Assembly (NCBI GenBank): GCA_029204225.1
Contig: CM055105.1
Location: forward strand, 17,555,353-17,619,352
DNA from: Diphasiastrum complanatum
Taxonomy: Eukaryota; Streptophyta; Lycopodiopsida; Lycopodiales; Lycopodiaceae
Direction of reading: 5' to 3'
DNA: 64,000 nucleotides
In this document: positions 58,081-64,000 of the stretch, piece by piece
Position numbering within the stretch: the first letter of the stretch is position 1
Layout: every line of letters begins with the position of its first letter
The notes under the pieces: model-generated
What the model was told of the DNA's origin: nothing
Seen by the model: only the letters and a program-made list of their open reading frames with translations
The model's database searches: none
Translations under genes and position numbers: made by a program

Positions 58081-60550
58081 GAGTCGGCCTGAATCCAATA
58101 GACGTAGTTTCATACACCGAGAATTTTTTCCTAAATTTCGACATGGTATCAGAGCATCTGTTCTGATCCCTTTATTTGATACCCACATGATATCAGAGCA
58201 CATTCTTTGATTTACTATTTTTTTAAGAGTGATAGAGCATGTAATATCAGAATGATTGTTATGATATACTGTAGACACATTATTATAGTTGTTTCTAGTA
58301 ATATAATCTACTATCTACATACGCTTATCTTGCATTTACAAATGGATTCATAATCGCTATCTGCTCTAATGGTAGACAAACCGGATGGTTCAGATTACCA
58401 TTCATGAAAATTCAAGATGAGAGTAGTACTGATGGCCAAAGAATTATGAAAAATAGTCGTTGGAACCGAACTGATTCCCAATGTCGATGAGCAGGCCATT
58501 TCCAAGTGGAAGCTCAAGGATGGCAAGGCTTTCGCCTTGATCACCCTTAACATCACTGACAAGTAGATTGGCCACATCAGACAATCCCAGACTTCGAAAA
58601 AGCTTGGGATATATTGAGCACACTTTACGAAGTGAGAGATGTCACTTCAAAGTTGCATCTGAGGAGAAAGTTCTTTTCTCTCAGAATATCAGAAGGTGAT
58701 TCTCTTTAGAATCGCATTAACCAATTTAAGACTCTGTTAGAGCAGATGGTGGCAATAGGTGCAATTATCGAAGACTCAAATGCTATAATGACCTTATTGT
58801 CTAGCCTGCCATCCTCAAATGAAAATCGAGTGAGGATGAGTTGTACTCACTCAAATACATTGTCCAAGGTCATAATTATGCTGCTGTAGGAGGGGACACG
58901 AAGGAATGGAGCATTCTCATTCTCCATCACTGACTCGTAGACATTGTTTTCAAAGAAGAACACCAAGAAGCAACAGACAACAACAATCAAAAGCAGTCAC
59001 AAAAGACTCCAAATCGGCAATTTGCTCAGAATAAGAAAAAACTATTCTACAAGTACTACAAGAGGACGAATCACGAAATCCAAGACTGTCAAATATTGAA
59101 GTTCAACAATGACAAGAAGAAGCAACCGGGTCAACAAGTCCATGCAACCAACACAAAACAGAAAGTCCAAGAAGACGACGATGAGCAGGAGGCCTTCATG
59201 GTAAACCATCACCATGCCGAATGATCTGAGGACTGGTTCCTAGACTTTGGTTCAACGCAACACATGACAAGCCATCAAGAACGGTTTATCGACTATTCAG
59301 CCTACATCACCAAGAAGTTTGTTCACCTTGGAGACAACAGCTCACATAGAATCGAAGCTGAAGGTACTACAAGACTAAATTTTCAGATGGATTGTCGAAG
59401 CTAATACCAAATGTATTGTATGTCCCAAACCTGACGATAATCGATTAGCCAAACTACTGATTTAGGACATAGGGTAGAGTTTCAGACGGGTTGATGTAAA
59501 ATTCTTGATAAATGTAAGAGAGTTCTGCACTTTTAAAAAGGTAAGGATATCCCTATAGGCTCAGTCATTATAATTCTGCGACTAGTTGTGCTTTAAGTAG
59601 TTCAACATCTGTTAATAAAGAATTAATTTGGCATCATAGACTTGGTCACCTTAATCATATATCAATTGGTAACATGTCTAAGCGTTCTTCAGTTCTTGAT
59701 TTAGACTATCCCATTGTAGACCCTCCTATCTGCCTAAGATGTATCATAGGAAAGCAAGCTAGGAGGCCATTAAAGTCAAATCAAGAACATGTATCTAAAG
59801 ATTTGCTAGACATAGTTCACACAGATATATGTCGCCCAATGCAGACATCATACCTGCTTGGTGCAAAATTATTTATTACATTTATTGATGACTATTCTAA
59901 AAGAACTGTTGTATATTTTATGAAGCACAAATCTAAAGCCTTCCAGTTCTTCAAGCAATACAAAGAGCGTGCCTATTGTTCTTCTAATGGACTGTATCGA
60001 CTGTACAATATAGAACTAACAGGGATTTGACTTTGTTGAAGATCAGCTTGTTGATTTGAAGGGCAATGACCAGATGTAGTCTATAAATCTTGCCCCACAA
60101 CTGATGCATATTGAAATACAATTTTGATTCCTTCAAGGAGTCAACCTGTATAGTCAGATTCAGAGAACGATGCAGAAGCTGCAACTTAGGATCAACTGAC
60201 AGGGCTAACACAAAGTCGAATTTTGTAGCCAGAAGCTTCAACAAGAAGATCAACAAGAATTCGAGTTCAACCTCTTTGATATACTTATGAGTTTGTTCAC
60301 TACTCTATTCAAGAGCCAATCATAGTTGAAGAAGCAATTTCACAGGCCAACTCAGATCTTTGGAAAGAAACTATGCACAAGGAGTACAATTCTGAGGAAC
60401 AATACATGGATTGTCACCAAGCTACCAACAAACAGAAAGATAATTGACTACAAATGGATCCTTAAGATCAAATACAAAATAGACGACAACATTGACAGAA
60501 GGAAAGCTCGACTCGTTGCAAGGGGGTTCTCACAAACTCCTGTCTGAAGG
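58081..60550 (+). mobile_element. Frameshifted Ty1/copia fragment
   Basis: An LTR ending ...TTTCGACA at 58143 is followed by the perfect primer site TGGTATCAGAGC at 58144-58155. Gag begins near 58341 (start codon, then a stop within four codons) and is broken by many frameshifts. Integrase and a piece of RT remain. The element ends abruptly in RT near 60545, where the copia gag described next begins on the other strand. The gag is related to that at 1-697. Confidence 0.8.
58341..60545 (+). pseudogene. copia gag-pol, heavily frameshifted
   Basis: Gag: 'LMVDKPDGSDYHS' and 'ISKWKLKDGKAFALITLNIT' with stops between. Protease region near 59240 is decayed. Integrase from about 59625: 'LIWHHRLGHLNHISIGNMSK', 'CLRCIIGKQARRP', 'LLDIVHTDICRPM', 'FITFIDDYSKRTVVY'; it then breaks off at about 59970 before the third catalytic residue. 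Near 60395 an RT start appears: 'NNTWIVTKLPTNRKIIDYKW' and 'RKARLVARGFSQTPV', then a stop. A deletion has joined integrase to a spacer and RT. Confidence 0.85.
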
Positions 60551-61430
60551 CAACTACTACCAGCACGTAGTGACTTAATCCTATTTGAAAAGTATTAACT
60601 AAGCATTCTTTAATTAGTTAGCCATGTGTATATATCCAGTGACTTATTAGTTGCTTGGTCAGCTCAACCATAGATTCTAATATATTCAGTAACTCGATCA
60701 GACATTTAGTTGCCTTCCATCTTCCTTCTTTGTCTCCTTCTTTCTGTTGACTACGATATGATCTTCGAGATGAATCTCTCTTAGGCTGAAGCTTCTTCTT
60801 ACATTGATCCTTGTTGGTATAGAGAGCTTAATCAGACTCATGCTTGTCTTCATAGTGCTCTCTTGCTTCTACATCCTCTTTGATCTCGGGTATAGCCTTC
60901 TCAAGTTGGCCAGTAGAGTACATGTCATCTGGAACGATCTTGATAGCGCATGCAAAAGGTACGTGAGTTGCTTCTCCTGTCAGATAGCATGTTTCGTTGC
61001 AGCGTTATGCAAAGAGAAGAATAAGTTTTTCATCTTCCTGATGAAGGTCATGAGATCTTTACCATCCCAGCATAGATAGGAGAGTTGATCTTCCAAATGC
61101 ATTATTTGGTTGCGTGACTTGGTCTCAAACTTTGATATCAATGCATCCCACATTTCTATTGCATTTGAGATGGATGAGAGATCGAGTGTGATGCTGTCTT
61201 TTATGGAGGAGAATATGACAGCTACTGCTTTATCATTTTTCTCCTTCCATTCATGAAGCTCCTTACCAGTGTTGGCCAGTTTCTCTTCGGTCCCATCCAC
61301 CCAATGCCATAGAATTTCTCCTCTGAGGATGAGGGAAGTCTTCACCCTCCAGGCCAAGTAGTTTGACCCATATGCCTCAAGAATAGTGAGCAAGCATCAA
61401 ACATCAAGAGGTGCAAAAGCATCTATATCA
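60551..61430 (-). pseudogene. copia gag (minus strand), with decayed primer site
   Basis: From about 61393 leftward: 'LEAYGSNYLAWRVKTSLILR', 'LHEWKEKNDKAVAVIFSSIK', 'IEMWDALISKFETKSRNQIM' and 'MTFIRKMKNLFFSLHNAA'. A stop and frame change occur near 60980, after which '...LTYLLHALSRSF' continues to about 60700. A decayed primer-site complement (GCTTTGATACC) lies near 61548-61558. No protease or later domains follow. Confidence 0.8.
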
Positions 61431-61558
61431 TCTCAATGATATTTGAGCGATGTTTGGCATACCACACAACATGTTACCACAAGAGAATTTCTGTCTCTCA
61501 TGAACACTAAGTGCCGCTTACTAGCTGATGAGGAGAGGATCGTGATATGCTTTGATAC

Positions 61559-62340
61559 CTCTGATGAGAAGAAAAGGTGATTGACTGATGAGAAATTCGT
61601 CGGATTCGCGAAAAAACTTTCCCGAAGGCGAATCAATCACAACTCTCTTTAGCTCGGATGGAGTTCACATGCAACCGCTGGACACTGTCAACTGAATCGC
61701 TCCTACAATCCTCCAGAGTATAGTCAGTCACTATTGATCTACGTTCATAAAATTAATGCAGTATTTGACTTAGTTTCAACCCAATTGCGGAATTCAAATG
61801 AACAAGAAATTCATACATATGAAATATCAGCATAAGCATTCAACATTCAAGATCAGACACAACAAGAAAATAATCTATATTAATTTTCTCTGAATTTCTT
61901 CAAGCACTGCATGCGAATCCATGCAGTGCATTGGCATGAAAGAAACACGGTTCTCTCACGAGTAGTAGTCTCGCTTCACTAGCGGACAATTGGATCTTCT
62001 GATCCTAGACAGAATTGTCTTCGTGCGCAGACGGACATGTATTCTGTATATCATCTTGATTGCTTACTAACATCAAACTTCTTCACTCTATTACACTCTA
62101 TGTATTATGTTTTGATCTATATGTCAAGTATAATCCAGTAAGTATGGTCTCTCTATGTAAATCTAAGATTAGAGTGATTAAGCATCTACAACTAACCAGA
62201 GAATTACAAGAGTGGCAGATTAGCCATGACCTAGGGAGTATCTATTGACGTCATGCCATCAGATCATATTATTGTACTTCTGGGTACTTGTGTGATCTTT
62301 GGTGGTACTCCTTGGAGTGTGAGCGCTGAACAGATTTTGT
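61559..62340 (-). repeat. Presumed copia LTR between an RNase H end and a gag start
   Basis: This about 780-bp stretch has an RNase H stop codon on its right (62341) and a primer-like site plus gag on its left, as expected for a single LTR shared by two element parts in tandem. I could not fix TG...CA ends or an internal repeat, so this is inference from position. Confidence 0.4.
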
Positions 62341-64000
62341 TTAACCATCTGTCTTCTTTCGTACTGGATCGCGAAGGAATCTCATTCGTGGATCTTTCGT
62401 GTTCACAAACCGTTCGCCTTCGTCTCCGTTGACTTTCGTGTTCGCAAAACTCTTCGTGTTTCGTGTCTCCAGATGTTCGAGTTCGCGAACATCTTTGTCA
62501 GGCGAAGGGCTGAAAGCTAGCAAGGCTTTGTAATCAGAAACATTTTCTTTCTTCAGCTCCCTCTCAAAGCATGATAGCTTTATGATCTCGAGACTGCTCC
62601 TTTGCCTCTCAAAGAGTCCTTTGTCCAGGGCCTTTGTGAAGATGTCAGCAACCATGTCTTTCGTTCCTATGAAGGTGGTATGCATCATCTTCTTTTCAAT
62701 CAGATCTCTGATCAAGTGATACTTGATTGCAATGTGCTTTGTTCTGGAATGGAACACGGGATTTGTCATCAGGTGTATTGCAGAGGTGTTGTCCATCTGC
62801 AAGACTAGCGGCTCGTTCCTTGTTTCACCCAATTCGTTCAGGAAATGTCTTAGCCAAATTATTTCGTTGGCCATCTTCGCTGCTGCTACATACTCTACTT
62901 CACAGGATGACTGGGCTACAACGGTCTACTTCTTGCTGACCTAGAAAACTGCTGCTCCTGATGCGATGGTGCATCCTCTTGAGACGCTTTTACAATCATC
63001 CTTGAGAGATGCCCAGCTAGCATCATTGTAGGAAATTATCCTGAAACTTGCACCACGACAATAACACAAGCCATAATCCCTCGTTGATTGAAGATATTGC
63101 AAAATTTGTTTCGCAATCTTCCAATGTGTCGAGTCTGGATTCGTGCAAAATTGGCTCATCCTGAATACTGCGTAGGCAATATAAGGGCGTGTGTTGTCTG
63201 CAAGGTACATCAGTGATCCTATCAGCTTCCTGTAAGGTGTGAGCTGCATCTGTTCTCTCTCTTCCTCAATCCTTGGACAGTCATTAATCATTAGCACCGT
63301 CCCTGCGAGCATTGGAGTGTTCGCTCCTTTGCAGTTCAGCATCCCAAAGTCCTCTAGGATCTTCTGGGTGTATCTGGACTGGTGAAGGTATAGCTTACCT
63401 CCCTCGTAGTCCCTTTCAATTTGCAAGTCTAGGTAGCACCTGGCTTCTCCCAGATCCACTATCTCGAAATGTTTCGAGATGTTTGTCTTCACCTCAGCAA
63501 TTAGCTGCTCACTCCTACAAAGTATCGGACTGTCATCCACATATACAGCCACTATGATGATCTGCCCATATGTAATTCTGACATACACATTGGAGTCAGC
63601 CAATAGAGGCTTGAATCCTAATGATTTTAGAACTTGATCTTTCTTTTTGTACCATTGTCGGGCTGACTGTTTCAAACCGTAGATGCTTCTATGCATTCTA
63701 CATACATAGTCAAGAAGTGAATTCGAGACGAATCCTGGGGGCTGATCCATGTAGACCTCTTCATCTAACTCGCCATGCAAGAAGGTTGTCTTCTCGTCCA
63801 CAATGTGGATCCTGAGGTCATAAGCTACTGCATATGCAAATAATAGATGTAGGGACGAATGTTTGATGACACGAGAGAAGGTTTCAGAATAGTCAATACT
63901 GTATCTCTGAGATAAACCCTTCGCTACCAGTCTTGCCTTGTATTTCGTCACATTTCCATTTGGTCTATATTTGAGCTTGAAGACCCATTTGTATTTGACA
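62341..64000 (-). pseudogene. copia RT and RNase H, running off the window end
   Basis: At the right edge the frame is already open ('KYKWVFKLKYRPNGNVTKYK'). RT: 'ARLVAKGLSQRYSIDYSETF', 'VYMDQPPGFV', '[20 protein letters not shown]', and the catalytic 'VAVYVDDSPILC'. RNase H: 'YNDASWASLKDDCKSVSRGC'. Two nonsense codons at about 62941 and 62926 replace Trp and Gln in the usual 'WVSKKQTVVAQSS' stretch. It then continues 'DNTSAIHLMTNPVFHSRTKH' and 'MVADIFTKALDKGLFERQRS' to a stop at 62341, with about 75 extra residues beyond the usual RNase H end. The element's upstream part lies beyond the window. Confidence 0.9.

Overview
This is a window of repeat-rich plant nuclear DNA. Two things show this: one intron-split gene of the plant ALA family (P4-type phospholipid-transporting ATPase), and many plant-type Ty1/copia and Ty3/gypsy LTR retrotransposons with the usual initiator-Met-tRNA primer sites (TGGTATCAGAGC). 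Nothing here fixes the species. Introns of 9 and 19 kb made mostly of LTR elements suggest a large plant genome.

The only host gene recognised is on the minus strand, from the start codon at 51067 to the stop codon at 16455. Eleven exons can be joined by eye. They give an unbroken reading frame of about 1200 codons with all the P4-ATPase landmarks (DGET, PISL, DKTGTLT, KGAD, TGD, DGAND). The coding sequence is about 3.6 kb but the gene covers 34.6 kb. Intron 4 (19.25 kb) and intron 8 (9.04 kb) are swollen by nested retrotransposons.

Layout. 1-14.5 kb: broken elements in both orientations, namely copia fragments (1-3000, 5483-9346) and an old gypsy family (3001-5482, 9351-14470). 14.5-16.45 kb: quiet 3' flank of the ATPase gene. 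16.45-18.6 kb: exons 11 to 9. 18.6-27.6 kb: intron 8, holding a short inverted-repeat element and a copia-like element (19575-27229, target duplication AACCT) that itself contains a gypsy element (22011-26542, target duplication AAATC). 27.6-28.6 kb: exons 8 to 5. 28.6-47.8 kb: intron 4, with a three-level nest: gypsy (30842-45261, target duplication GTATG), copia inside it (31554-44135), and a young chromodomain gypsy element inside that (34818-41215, target duplication TGTAC). 47.8-51.07 kb: exons 4 to 1. 51.07-55.3 kb: upstream region with a GA/G tract and a CT microsatellite. 55.3-64 kb: another member of the old gypsy family, a frameshifted copia, then copia RT/RNase H and gag segments that run off the window end.

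LTR differences counted by eye order the intron 4 nest correctly: about 0.4% for the innermost element, 1.8% for the middle one and 2.3% for the outermost. In the intron 8 nest the inner element has more LTR divergence than its host, which is odd. I found no clearly new biological system. The points most worth a second look are the heavily invaded but apparently intact flippase gene, its GC-AG intron, two sense-oriented LTR elements inside it, a hairpin with G-box-like sites present in only one LTR of the youngest element, and a short inverted-repeat element with a G-rich core. All boundaries were read by eye; no database search was run.
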